Positions 26,165 to 34,511 of a stretch of DNA of 64,000 nucleotides are shown here, piece after piece. This stretch comes from BOG-933 sp037132135 (GTDB lineage: Bacteria; Pseudomonadota; Alphaproteobacteria; Azospirillales; Azospirillaceae), in assembly GCA_037132135.1 (NCBI GenBank), contig JBAXPR010000002.1, positions 1 through 64,000 of the forward strand, given 5' to 3'. The position numbers and the translations under genes were made by a program. Below the pieces are notes generated by a model, which was not told where the DNA came from, did no database searches, and saw only the letters and a program-made list of their open reading frames with translations. The first letter of the stretch is position 1. Each line of letters begins with the position of its first letter.

Positions 26165-27917
26165 GTCCAAGGCACTGGCGCCGGCGCTGGCCGTGGTCAC
26201 GGCGATGTTGGCCGGTTTCGCCCTGCTGCCGGCCCGCGCCGGTCAGAATCAGCCCGAGCCGGCCTCGGGCCTCGAGGTCAGGACCGCGGTCGAGGCCAAG
26301 TCTTTTCTGGTGGTGGCGGCCAGTCCGCTGGCGGCGCGGGCCGGGGCCGCGATCATCCGCGAGGGCGGCAGCGCCGTCGATGCCGCGGTGGCGGTGCAGA
26401 TGGTGCTCAATCTGGTCGAGCCGCAATCGTCCGGCATCGGCGGCGGCGCCTTCATGCTCGGCTACGATCGCGCGGCCGGGGAGCTTTATGGTTTCGACGG
26501 CCGCGAGGCCGCGCCGGCCGCAACCCGTCCCGAGCTGTTTCTGAGCGCGGCCGGCCAGCCGCTGGCCTTTGACGATGCCGTGGTCGGCGGCCGGTCGGTC
26601 GGGGTGCCCGGGGCGCTCCGGCTGTGGCAGGCGGCGCACCGCAAGGCCGGCAAGCTGCCCTGGGCCCGGCTGTTCCAGCCCGCCATCGAGCTGGCCGAGC
26701 AGGGCTTCGAGATTTCGCCGCGGCTGGCCGGCCTGATCGCTCTCGACCGTGAGCGGCTTGGCCGCGATGCCACCGCCCGCGCCTACTTCCTCAATCCCGA
26801 CGGTAGTCCGCGCGCCGTCGGGACCCGGCTGAAGAACCCGGCCTTCGCCGAGACGCTGCGCAAGATCGCGGCCGGCGGCGCCGATGTCTTTTACAGCGGC
26901 GCCATCGCCCGGGACATCGTGGCCAAGGTCGCCGGCTTTGCCGCCAATCCCGGCCGGCTCAGCGAGGACGATCTCAAGGCGTATGCCGCGCTTCCCCGCG
27001 AGCCGGCCTGCGCCCCCTATCGCAACACCCTGGTTTGCGGCCTGCCGCCGCCGGCCGGCAGTGCCAGTGTCGGCGAGATGCTGGGCCTGCTCGGTCATTT
27101 CGACCTCGAACACGTCCGGCCACTGTCCCTCGAAGCCGTGCATCTGCTGGCCGAGGCGAGCAAGCTGGCCTTCGCCGACCGCGACGCCTATCTTGCCGAC
27201 CCCGAGACGACGCCGGTGCCGGCGGCCGGGCTGGCCGATCCGCTCTATCTCCTGGTGCGGGCGCAGCTGATCGACCGCGACCGCGCCTTGCCCGTCCCGG
27301 TCCGGGCCGGCAACCCGCCCTGGCGCGACGCCCGCGAGACCGCCCCCGGCGAGGCCGGCGAATTCCCCTCGACCAGCCATTTCGTGATCGTCGACAAGGC
27401 CGGCAACGTCGTCTCCGCCACCGCGTCGATCGAGGATGCCTTCGGCTCCCGGCTGATGGTCGATGGGTTTCTGCTCAACAACGAGCTGACGGACTTTTCC
27501 TTCCGGCCCGAGATCGGCGGCCGGCCGGTGGCCAACCGCGCCGAGCCGGGCAAACGGCCGCGCTCGGCGATGGCTCCGACCATCGTGCTCGACGATTCCA
27601 ACAAGCCGATGCTGGCGCTGGGCTCGCCCGGCGGCCCGCGGATCATCGACTATGTCGCCGAAACCCTGGTCGGGGTGCTCGACTGGGGGCTCGACATCCA
27701 GACCGCGATCAACCTGCCCCATGTCGCCAACCGTAACGGCGCCATCGAACTGGAGCAGGGCACGGCGCTGGCCGCGCTCAAGCCGGCGCTGGAGGCGCTG
27801 GGCCATGCCGTGGTGCTGGGTGAGATGACCAGCGGCCTGACCGGCATTCAGCTTGGCGACGGCCGCCTGACCGGCGGTGCCGACCCAAGGCGCGAGGGCC
27901 TGGCGGTCGGCGAATAG
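26157..27917 (+). CDS. ggt: Gamma-glutamyltransferase (secreted)
   Basis: A 586-residue Ntn-hydrolase that removes or transfers the gamma-glutamyl group of glutathione in the periplasm. A signal peptide (residues 1-28) ends ALLPARA. The heavy chain includes SSGIGGGAFML and FDGREAAP. The autoprocessing and nucleophile threonine is T406 in PSTSHFVIVDKAGNVVSATASIEDAFGS, followed in the small subunit by NNELTDF and GSPGGPRIIDYV. The ATG at 26157 overlaps the flhB stop by 8 bases, with AAGGGA upstream, so it appears to ride on the flagellar operon. No role in motility is known for the family. It may be a chance neighbour that gained coupled translation. Confidence 0.94.
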   Translation: MAKSKALAPALAVVTAMLAGFALLPARAGQNQPEPASGLEVRTAVEAKSFLVVAASPLAARAGAAIIREGGSAVDAAVAVQMVLNLVEPQSSGIGGGAFMLGYDRAAGELYGFDGREAAPAATRPELFLSAAGQPLAFDDAVVGGRSVGVPGALRLWQAAHRKAGKLPWARLFQPAIELAEQGFEISPRLAGLIALDRERLGRDATARAYFLNPDGSPRAVGTRLKNPAFAETLRKIAAGGADVFYSGAIARDIVAKVAGFAANPGRLSEDDLKAYAALPREPACAPYRNTLVCGLPPPAGSASVGEMLGLLGHFDLEHVRPLSLEAVHLLAEASKLAFADRDAYLADPETTPVPAAGLADPLYLLVRAQLIDRDRALPVPVRAGNPPWRDARETAPGEAGEFPSTSHFVIVDKAGNVVSATASIEDAFGSRLMVDGFLLNNELTDFSFRPEIGGRPVANRAEPGKRPRSAMAPTIVLDDSNKPMLALGSPGGPRIIDYVAETLVGVLDWGLDIQTAINLPHVANRNGAIELEQGTALAALKPALEALGHAVVLGEMTSGLTGIQLGDGRLTGGADPRREGLAVGE

Positions 27918-27950
27918 CGCCCGCCGCGCCGCCGCCAGCGGGAACCGGCA

Positions 27951-30221
27951 TCAGGCGCATTTGGAATAGCCGCAGTTCGGGCAGAGATCGCAGCCCTCCT
28001 GGCGGACCAGACCGGGCTGGCCGCATTTCGGGCATTGCGGCGGCCGGCGGCCGGGGCGGGGCGGGGCTCCGGCGGGATAGCCCGGGGCGGGCGCAGCCGC
28101 GGGCGGCGCGAGGAAGCCGATGGCCAGGAGATGGCGCTCGATCACCTCGCCGATCGCCGCCAGCAGCGAAGGCACGTAGCGGCCGCCGACCCAGTGACCG
28201 CCGCGGGGGTCAAAGACCGCCTTCAACTCCTCGACCACGAACGAGATGTCGCCGCCGCGCCGGAACACCGCGCTGATCATCCGGGTCAGCGCCACCGTCC
28301 AGGCGTAGTGCTCCATATTCTTGGAGTTGATGAAGACCTCGAAGGGGCGGCGGCGGCCGTCCTGGACCGTGTCGTTGATCGTGATGTAGAGGGCATGGTC
28401 CGACTCGGGCCAGCGCACCTTGTAGGTCTCGCCGGGCAGGGTTTCGGGGCGGTCGAGCGGCCGGGTCATGAACGGGATCATGCCGCCGGGTTCCCCGGCC
28501 TCGGCGGTGGGCGGCGCGCCGGGATCGGGCGGCAGGCTGAGCACCGACCCGGTCACCGGATTGGGCCGGTAGGTGGTGCAGCCCTTGCATCCGAGGTCGT
28601 AGGCCCGCTGATAGACCTCAGCGAAAGTCTCGAACGGCATATCCTCGGGACAGTTGATCGTCTTCGAAATCGAGCTGTCGATGTGGCGCTGGGCCTCGGC
28701 CTGCATCACCAGATGCGCGTCCGGGGTCAGCGACTGGGCGTCGGCGAAATAATCGGGCAGCGGCACATCGGGACCGAACAGGCGGCGGAACAGCCGGTAG
28801 GCCGGGTCGGTGACCTCCTCCTGCCGGCGTGAACCGTCGGGCAGCAGCACGGCGCGGCTGTAGCTGTAGGCGAACACCGGTTCGATTCCCGACGAGACAT
28901 TGCCGGCAAAGAGCGAAATCGTGCCGGTGGGCGCGATCGAGGTCAGAAGCGCGTTGCGGATGCCCGAGCGGCCGATGGCCGCCTGAACCTCGGGCGGCAG
29001 GCTGCGTACTGTCGGCCCGGCCAGAAACTTGTCGGCCTCGAACAGCGGAAACGGTCCCTTCTCCACCGCCAGCGCCACCGAGGCAAGGTAGGCGGCGCGG
29101 CGGATCGCGCCCAGCCACTGGCCGGTCAGCGCCAGCGCCTGTTCGCTGCCGTAACGAACCCGGCACAGGATCAGGGCGTCGGCCAGACCGGTGACGCCGA
29201 GGCCGATCCGGCGCTTGGCCCGGGCCTCCTCGGCCTGCCGCGGCAGGGGAAAGCGCGAGATCTCGATCACGTTGTCGAGCGCGCGCACCGCCACCGGCAC
29301 CAGCCGCTCCAGCCGGTCGAGGTCCAGCCGCGCCCGTTCGGTGAAGGGGTCGAGCACCAGCGCCGCGAGGTTGATCGAGCCCAGAAGGCAGGCGCCATAG
29401 GGCGGCAGCGGTTGCTCGCCGCAGGGGTTGGTGGCGCGAATCTCCTCGGCGTACCACAAATTGTTGGCGCGGTTGACCCGGTCGATGAAGATCACTCCCG
29501 GCTCGGCGTAGGCGTGGGTGGCCCGCATGATGCGCTGCCATAGCGCCCGCGCCCGCACCTCGCGCACCACCTCGCCGCCGAAGCGGAGCGGCCAGGGACG
29601 GTCCTGGCGCACCGCGGCCATGAAATCGTCGCTGATCAACACCGACAGGTTGAACATGCGCAGGCGCTCAGGGTCGCGTTTGGCATCGATGAACGCCTCG
29701 ATGTCGGGATGATCGCAGGCCAGGGTGGCCATCATGGCGCCGCGCCGGGCGCCCGCGCTCATCACGGTGCGGCACATCGAATCCCAGACATCCATGAACG
29801 ACAGCGGCCCCGAGGCGTCGGCGCCGACGCCATGGACCCGCGCCCCCTTGGGCCGGATGGTTGAGAAATCGTAACCGATGCCGCCGCCCTGCTGAAGCGT
29901 CAGCGCCGCTTCCCGGACCTGGGCGAAAATGCCGCCGATGTCGTCGGGAATTGTCCCCATCACGAAACAATTAAAGAGTGTTACCGACCGGCCGGTGCCA
30001 GCCCCGACCAGGATGCGCCCGGCCGGCAAAAACTGGAAATCCTGGAAGCTGTCCTCGAAACGTCCGGCCCACAGCGCGGGGTCCGACTCGGGCCCGGCGA
30101 GGGCGCGGGCGACTCGGCTCCAGGTGTCCGGAACGGTTTTGTCCACAGGCTCGCCGTCGGCGGTGCGAAAACGGTACTTAAGGTCCCAGATCTGTTGCGA
30201 TATCGCGGATACCAAGGACAT
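27951..30221 (-). CDS. nrdJ: Adenosylcobalamin-dependent ribonucleotide reductase (class II)
   Basis: A 756-residue class II reductase that makes deoxynucleotides with coenzyme B12, with or without oxygen. The alpha-type barrel has redox Cys85 (TLFNCFVMG), active-site C267 (ATNPCGEQPLPPYGAC), the LQQGGGIGYDFS loop, and RPKGARVHGVGADASGPLSF. A shorter C-terminal part holds redox cysteines (YDLGCKGCTTYRP) and a TIGR02504-like TSCPKC-type zinc ribbon (CPKCGQ, then CDLCPNCGYSKC). The ATG at 30221 has AAAGGG 5 bases upstream; an in-frame start at 30245 is less well placed. It stands alone, with DnaA-type boxes 210 bases upstream. bluB is in the same window. Confidence 0.93.
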   Translation of the reverse strand: MSLVSAISQQIWDLKYRFRTADGEPVDKTVPDTWSRVARALAGPESDPALWAGRFEDSFQDFQFLPAGRILVGAGTGRSVTLFNCFVMGTIPDDIGGIFAQVREAALTLQQGGGIGYDFSTIRPKGARVHGVGADASGPLSFMDVWDSMCRTVMSAGARRGAMMATLACDHPDIEAFIDAKRDPERLRMFNLSVLISDDFMAAVRQDRPWPLRFGGEVVREVRARALWQRIMRATHAYAEPGVIFIDRVNRANNLWYAEEIRATNPCGEQPLPPYGACLLGSINLAALVLDPFTERARLDLDRLERLVPVAVRALDNVIEISRFPLPRQAEEARAKRRIGLGVTGLADALILCRVRYGSEQALALTGQWLGAIRRAAYLASVALAVEKGPFPLFEADKFLAGPTVRSLPPEVQAAIGRSGIRNALLTSIAPTGTISLFAGNVSSGIEPVFAYSYSRAVLLPDGSRRQEEVTDPAYRLFRRLFGPDVPLPDYFADAQSLTPDAHLVMQAEAQRHIDSSISKTINCPEDMPFETFAEVYQRAYDLGCKGCTTYRPNPVTGSVLSLPPDPGAPPTAEAGEPGGMIPFMTRPLDRPETLPGETYKVRWPESDHALYITINDTVQDGRRRPFEVFINSKNMEHYAWTVALTRMISAVFRRGGDISFVVEELKAVFDPRGGHWVGGRYVPSLLAAIGEVIERHLLAIGFLAPPAAAPAPGYPAGAPPRPGRRPPQCPKCGQPGLVRQEGCDLCPNCGYSKCA

Positions 30222-30429
30222 CAGCCCTTTCCCCCCGGCGGGCACGGACCCCGACTCGGCCGGCGCACCCTTTGAAAGTTAACACTTTTTTTGCTATCAG
30301 GCCGGACGCCGGCGCTGTCCAGGCCGGACCCGGAGCGGAAAAATTTCTTTTTTGTGTCCGGCAGGCCCGTCGCCGGCGCGGTGGGTGGGGATCGGAAACG
30401 GTCGTGGAAAGCCGCCGAGTCCCGCCCCC

Positions 30430-30449
30430 TCTCCACAAAGTTATCCACA
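30430..30449. promoter_or_regulatory. DnaA boxes upstream of nrdJ
   Basis: TTATCCACA (30441-30449) is a perfect DnaA box. CTCTCCACA (30430-30438), a 7-of-9 match in the same orientation, lies 11 bases away, about one helical turn. They are about 210-230 bases upstream of the nrdJ start. DnaA boxes in front of ribonucleotide reductase genes are known from E. coli nrdAB, where DnaA couples dNTP supply to replication. Only two boxes and no AT-rich unwinding element are seen, so an origin is unlikely. Confidence 0.5.
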
Positions 30450-30505
30450 ATTTGATCCCCGGTTCGGCGTCGCGGCCGGCGGTAAAAAAAAGGCTTGACG
30501 CCCGG

Positions 30506-31282
30506 TCATGACGGACTGGCCTCGCCGCCGTCCCGCGACGGTTGCGAGGGGCGTCGGGTTGCCGGTCCGCCGGCAGCGATCACCAGCCGGTCGGTGGCGG
30601 CCTCGAGCCGGGTCTCCAGCTCGATCATCGCCTCGAAGCGTTGCAGGCCGGGCGGGATCGCCGGCAGAAACTCGACCACGATCGTCCCCGGCCGCTTGAG
30701 AAAGGCCCGGCGTCGCCAATAGAGTCCGGAATTCAAGGCCATGGGCACGATCGGCAGATGCAGCTGGTCATAGAGCACACCGACGCCGACCCGGTAATTG
30801 TGATAGACGCCGGGGGCGGTGCGGGTGCCCTGGGGGAAGATCACGATCGGCCGGCCCTGGCTCACCACCTTGCGCGCGCCGTCGAGCAGCGAATTGACCG
30901 CCCGGCCGCGGGCGCCGCGGTCGACCGGAATCATCTCGGTCTTGCGGGCAAACAGGCCCCAGATCGGGATCTTGGTCAGCTCGGTCTTCAGCACCACCGC
31001 CGGATCCGGCAGCAGCAGGTGCAGCTTCATGGTTTCCCAGGCCGACTGGTGCTTGGCCGCGACGACATAGGAGCCGCTGGCCGGCAGATGCTCCCGGCCC
31101 CGCACCTCGTAGCGCAGCCCGAGCAGCACCCGCTCCAGGACCGCGATGGTGCTGAGGTACCAGCGCACCATGGCCATCATCCCCGGCCGGGGCAGCAGCA
31201 CCACCCAGACCAGCATCAGGCACACCACGGCGGTCCAGGCGAAAAAGGTGATGTTGAACAGGAGAGAACGGATAAAAATCAT
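30506..31282 (-). CDS. plsC: 1-acyl-sn-glycerol-3-phosphate acyltransferase (PlsC family)
   Basis: A 258-residue membrane-bound acyltransferase that makes phosphatidic acid from lysophosphatidic acid. N-terminal membrane helices (residues 1-31) precede motif I, KHQSAWE (H78, E83, a variant of H-x4-D with E in the last place, as in many bacterial members). Motif III is IFPQGTR (149-154, Gln for the common Glu). PVDRGARG and VPMALNSGLYW correspond to motifs II and IV. It is the last of four co-directional genes (ftsE, ftsX, ydcF, plsC) separated by one-base gaps or overlaps. A T8 run just beyond the stop follows a weak GGC/GCC stem and may end the operon. Confidence 0.9.
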   Translation of the reverse strand: MIFIRSLLFNITFFAWTAVVCLMLVWVVLLPRPGMMAMVRWYLSTIAVLERVLLGLRYEVRGREHLPASGSYVVAAKHQSAWETMKLHLLLPDPAVVLKTELTKIPIWGLFARKTEMIPVDRGARGRAVNSLLDGARKVVSQGRPIVIFPQGTRTAPGVYHNYRVGVGVLYDQLHLPIVPMALNSGLYWRRRAFLKRPGTIVVEFLPAIPPGLQRFEAMIELETRLEAATDRLVIAAGGPATRRPSQPSRDGGEASPS

Positions 31283-31283
31283 G

Positions 31284-31898
31284 TCAACTCGACGGGATCA
31301 GGAGGGAGACCAGCGCGGCGCGGCCGAGAGCTACCAGATACTTGTTGTATTCGGTCACAATCAAGCCTGTCGTGCGTCGCCACAACCACCAGTCGGACAC
31401 TCTCACCGCCGGAGGAACCACCGGATGCGGCAAAATCTCCGCTTCGGGAAGGGCGATCCGGAATTCCAGAAGACTGCGCCGCAGGTGGTAGTTGGCGGTG
31501 ACCAGACGCAGCGAGGTGAAATGCTCGTGGCGCATCCACGCCGCGGTTTCGGCGGCGTTGCCGATGGTGTTGTCGGCGGCGTAGCCGAGCACGATACAGC
31601 ACTCGGCCTCGGCCGGCTTCTGGCGGGTCACGCGCAGCAGATCGTGGACATCGACGCTGTGATAGACCCCCGAAACGAACAGTTTGCTTGCCTTGCCGGC
31701 CGCCAGCAGCTCCAGCCCGACCGCGAGGCGCTCGCTGCCGCCGGTGAGCACGACGATGGCGTCGGTGCGGCGCTCGGCTTCGGGGCTGCCCGGGAGCGGC
31801 GGCTCGCGGGGAATCGTCGCCGCGAACCAGATGAAGCCGGTCAGCCAGAGCACCGCCAGCCAGCCCGCGACATGGGCGAGGCGCCGCAGCCGCGTCAT
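31284..31898 (-). CDS. YdcF/SanA-like DUF218 membrane protein
   Basis: A 204-residue protein with one N-terminal membrane helix (AGWLAVLWLTGFIWFAATI) and a periplasmic DUF218 domain. Family features are ADAIVVLTGGS-type TDAIVVLTGGSERL, SKLFVSGV, GYAADNTIGNAAETAAWM (the usual S/A-x-N-T-x-x-N/E loop) and LRLVTANYHLRRSLLEF. DUF218 proteins such as SanA, ElyC and YdcF are tied to envelope integrity and peptidoglycan lipid carriers, though their reaction is unclear. The link with ftsEX and plsC in one operon supports an envelope role. It is 1 base apart from both neighbours. Confidence 0.88.
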   Translation of the reverse strand: MTRLRRLAHVAGWLAVLWLTGFIWFAATIPREPPLPGSPEAERRTDAIVVLTGGSERLAVGLELLAAGKASKLFVSGVYHSVDVHDLLRVTRQKPAEAECCIVLGYAADNTIGNAAETAAWMRHEHFTSLRLVTANYHLRRSLLEFRIALPEAEILPHPVVPPAVRVSDWWLWRRTTGLIVTEYNKYLVALGRAALVSLLIPSS

Positions 31899-31899
31899 C

Positions 31900-32784
31900 T
31901 CAGGGCATCCGGGTCAGCACGCGCAGCACGGTCCAGCGCGCGGTGATCACGGCGAGGGCGGTGGCCACCAGCGGCACTGTGACCAGCGCCAGCCATTCCC
32001 GGAGGCCCAGCGTCATGTCGGGCATCAGACCGACCGGGGTGTCGCCCGCGGCCAGGCGCAAGGCAAACAGGGTCACCGCCGCGAGGCCGAGTCCGACCAT
32101 GCCGCCGCGCAGCGCCAACCCGGCGACGTGGGTCTGAAACTGCCGGGCGACATAGGCGTCGGTGGCGCCCATGATGTGCAGCAGTTCGACCACCGGCGAA
32201 TGAATCGCCAGCCCGGTGCGCACCGCGAACACCACCGAGGCCACGGCGGCGCCGCCCACCAGCACCACCACCGCCAGCGCCACCAGCTGGGCGGTATGGG
32301 CGAGGATGCGCAGGTCGGCCAGCCAGGCGGCATGATTGTCGAGCCGGGCGCCAGGAACCGCGCCCGCCAGTCGCTCGGCCAGCGCCGGGGCGTCGAGGCC
32401 GGCGCCGGGGCCGACTTCGACATCGATCAGCGCCGGCAGCGGCAAATCGTCGAGCAGCGCCGTGCCCAGCCAGGGCTCAAGCAGCTTGTGGGCGGCGGCG
32501 GCGCCCACCGGTTCGGCATGCACCACGCCCGGGGTCGAGCGCAGCAGGGCCAGCGTCACCTCGGTGCGCTGGGCCAGCGGCGGCACGCTCTGATCGGGCA
32601 GGGGCGAGATCTGGACGGTCAGGCGGCCGGTCAGGCCTGACTCCCAGCGCCCGGCCATCCCGGCCAGCACCATCGAACCGGCCAGGGCGACGATGGCCAG
32701 ATAGATCATCACCGCCATGATCCAGACCAGGAAGCGCCCGGTGGAATCTTCAGCCAGCGGCAGGTCGAGACGTTGCCGGATCAT
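31900..32784 (-). CDS. ftsX: Cell division protein FtsX
   Basis: A 294-residue inner membrane partner of FtsE that links division to periplasmic peptidoglycan hydrolases. It has four membrane helices: near 15-40 (FLVWIMAVMIYLAIVALAGSMVLAGM), about 165-190 (LVALAVVVLVGGAAVASVVFAV), 220-250 and 260-285. A periplasmic loop lies between helices 1 and 2, and the FtsX-type segment VELLHIMGATDAYVARQFQTHV between helices 2 and 3. The ATG at 32784 overlaps the ftsE stop as ATGA; the upstream TTG is not needed. FtsX is poorly conserved in alphaproteobacteria, but the gene order makes the call firm. Confidence 0.9.
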   Translation of the reverse strand: MIRQRLDLPLAEDSTGRFLVWIMAVMIYLAIVALAGSMVLAGMAGRWESGLTGRLTVQISPLPDQSVPPLAQRTEVTLALLRSTPGVVHAEPVGAAAAHKLLEPWLGTALLDDLPLPALIDVEVGPGAGLDAPALAERLAGAVPGARLDNHAAWLADLRILAHTAQLVALAVVVLVGGAAVASVVFAVRTGLAIHSPVVELLHIMGATDAYVARQFQTHVAGLALRGGMVGLGLAAVTLFALRLAAGDTPVGLMPDMTLGLREWLALVTVPLVATALAVITARWTVLRVLTRMP

Positions 32785-33536
32785 GTCAGCCAACTCCCGG
32801 TCAGCGACTGGCTGGTGGCCAGTCCGGCGGGCAGCACCGGCGCCTGGGCCGAGGGCTGAGGCACCATCGGCGTGCCCGCGGGCAGCACCGAGAGCGTGCC
32901 GCGCTCCAGATGCAGACGCGGATGGACGAAGCGTGCGATCAACCCCTCATTGTGGGTTGCGATCACTACGGTGGTGCCGAGCTTGTTCAACTCCTCGAAG
33001 AGATAGAGCAGGCGCATGCCGATGCTGTCGTCGACATTGCCGGTCGGCTCGTCGGCCAGCAGCAGCCGCGGCCGGGCGATCACCGATCGGGCGATCGCCA
33101 CCCGCTGCTGCTGGCCGCCCGAGAGAGTCGGCGGTTTGGCATCGAGGGCATCGCCGAGCCCGACCCAGTGCAGCAGTTCGACGACATGCTCACGGATTTC
33201 GGCCTCTCCCACCCCGGCCATGCGCAGCGGCAGCGCGACATTGTCGAGGGCCGAGAGGTGGTCGAGCAGGCGGAAGTTCTGGAAGACGACGCCGATCTGG
33301 CGGCGCAGCGCCGGAAAGTCGGCGCGCTTGAGGCCGGCGACGTCGTGGCCGAAAACCGTGATCAGACCGCGCGATGGCCGCAGCCCGAGATACATCAGGC
33401 GCAGCAGCGACGATTTGCCGGCGCCGCTGGCCCCGGTCAGAAAATGGAACGAACCCGGCTCGAGGGTGAGGTTGACGTCGCGTAGAACCTCCGGCCCGGA
33501 ACCGTAGCGCAGTCCGATCTCTTCGAAGCGTATCAC
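32781..33536 (-). CDS. ftsE: Cell division ATPase FtsE
   Basis: A 251-residue ABC ATPase that works with FtsX in cell separation. Walker A is GASGAGKSS (35-43), the Q-loop VVFQNFRLL (84-91), signature LSGGQQQR (138-145), Walker B LLLADEP (158-164) and switch histidine in VVIATHNEGL. The last 35 residues are a Pro/Ala-rich tail beyond the normal FtsE end, possibly a local extension. The start at 33536 is the standard MIRFEEIGLRYG. It faces the zinc-ribbon gene, with about 105 bases between. Confidence 0.95.
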   Translation of the reverse strand: MIRFEEIGLRYGSGPEVLRDVNLTLEPGSFHFLTGASGAGKSSLLRLMYLGLRPSRGLITVFGHDVAGLKRADFPALRRQIGVVFQNFRLLDHLSALDNVALPLRMAGVGEAEIREHVVELLHWVGLGDALDAKPPTLSGGQQQRVAIARSVIARPRLLLADEPTGNVDDSIGMRLLYLFEELNKLGTTVVIATHNEGLIARFVHPRLHLERGTLSVLPAGTPMVPQPSAQAPVLPAGLATSQSLTGSWLT

Positions 33537-33641
33537 CGCCCGAACCCCGCCTTGCTTAATTGGCCGCCGCTTTCTATAAAGTCATTCCTATCGGAAAATC
33601 CGAGAGCTTCGCCAGAGATTTCCGCCTACGCCGACGCCCCG

Positions 33642-34493
33642 ATGATCATTCCCTGCCCGGCCTGCTCGACCCGCTTCAATCTCCCGGACAGTATGTTGGG
33701 GGGCAGGCCCCGAAAAGTGCATTGTTCAAAGTGCGGGCACATCTGGATGCAACACCCGGGGGAGGGTCTGCCCGACCCGCCGCGGGCGGCGAGACCGGGT
33801 CTGAAGAAGCCGGTCAGGAAAAAGAAAAAGAAGCCGGCGCCCGCCTCCGCGGCGCCCGAGCCGGCGCCCGAGCCGCTTGAGCGCTTTCCCGGTATGAGCG
33901 GCTTCGGCGGGTTGGGCGGCGCTCTGGATGCGATGGAGGACGATCCCACCAACGTCCCGTCGCCGTTCGGCGACGACGCCTGGATGAACGGCTCCGCCCC
34001 CAGCATCGAATTCGACTCCCTGGAGAGCGAGGGCGGCCGGCCGGCCAAGGGGCTGGTGGCGCGCATTCAGGATCTCGGCCGCTGGCTGGGCTTTTTCGCC
34101 GGTCTCGGCGGCCTCGCGGTGTTTCTGCTCAGTGCCCGCGGCCAGATCGTCGATCTCTGGCCGGCGGCGGCGCGGCTTTACGAGGTGATCGGCCTGCCGG
34201 TCGAGCCGCCGGGGGCCGGGCTGCTGTTCCAGAACATCAAGTCGGAGCAGCGGACCGACAACGGCGTCGCGGTGCTGGTGCTCGAGGGCCAGATCGCCAA
34301 TGCTTCGGCGGTCGACCGCGTGGTGCCGGCGGTGATCGCGACCACGCTCGGCCCCGATCACAAGCCGGTCAAGAGCTGGCATGTCGTGGTCACCCAGGCC
34401 CGGCTCGAGCCGGGGGCGATCGCGACCTTCCGCTCGATGGAGCGTGATCCCGGCGCGGTGGCCGAAGTCGCGATCACCTTCGCCGCCGAGTGA
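33642..34493 (+). CDS. MJ0042 zinc-ribbon / DUF3426 protein
   Basis: A 283-residue protein. Residues 1-37 form an MJ0042-type zinc ribbon (IIPCPACSTRFNLPD, then VHCSKCGHIWM). A Lys-rich and Pro/Ala/Glu-rich linker (about 45-85) follows, one membrane helix near 150-170 (WLGFFAGLGGLAVFLLSA), and a C-terminal DUF3426-like beta domain (GVAVLVLEGQIANAS, PGAIATFRSMERDP). This layout is common in alphaproteobacteria next to ftsEX, and its function is unknown. The ATG at 33642 is chosen because the zinc ribbon begins there. It is divergent from ftsE, so they may share a control region. Confidence 0.88.
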   Translation: MIIPCPACSTRFNLPDSMLGGRPRKVHCSKCGHIWMQHPGEGLPDPPRAARPGLKKPVRKKKKKPAPASAAPEPAPEPLERFPGMSGFGGLGGALDAMEDDPTNVPSPFGDDAWMNGSAPSIEFDSLESEGGRPAKGLVARIQDLGRWLGFFAGLGGLAVFLLSARGQIVDLWPAAARLYEVIGLPVEPPGAGLLFQNIKSEQRTDNGVAVLVLEGQIANASAVDRVVPAVIATTLGPDHKPVKSWHVVVTQARLEPGAIATFRSMERDPGAVAEVAITFAAE

Positions 34494-34511
34494 TCGCCGC
34501 CGCAGCGGGCA

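Noticed and set aside
30222..30505. A replication origin around the DnaA box
   Set aside because: Only one perfect and one weak box are present, with no AT-rich unwinding region, and no origin-linked genes flank it.
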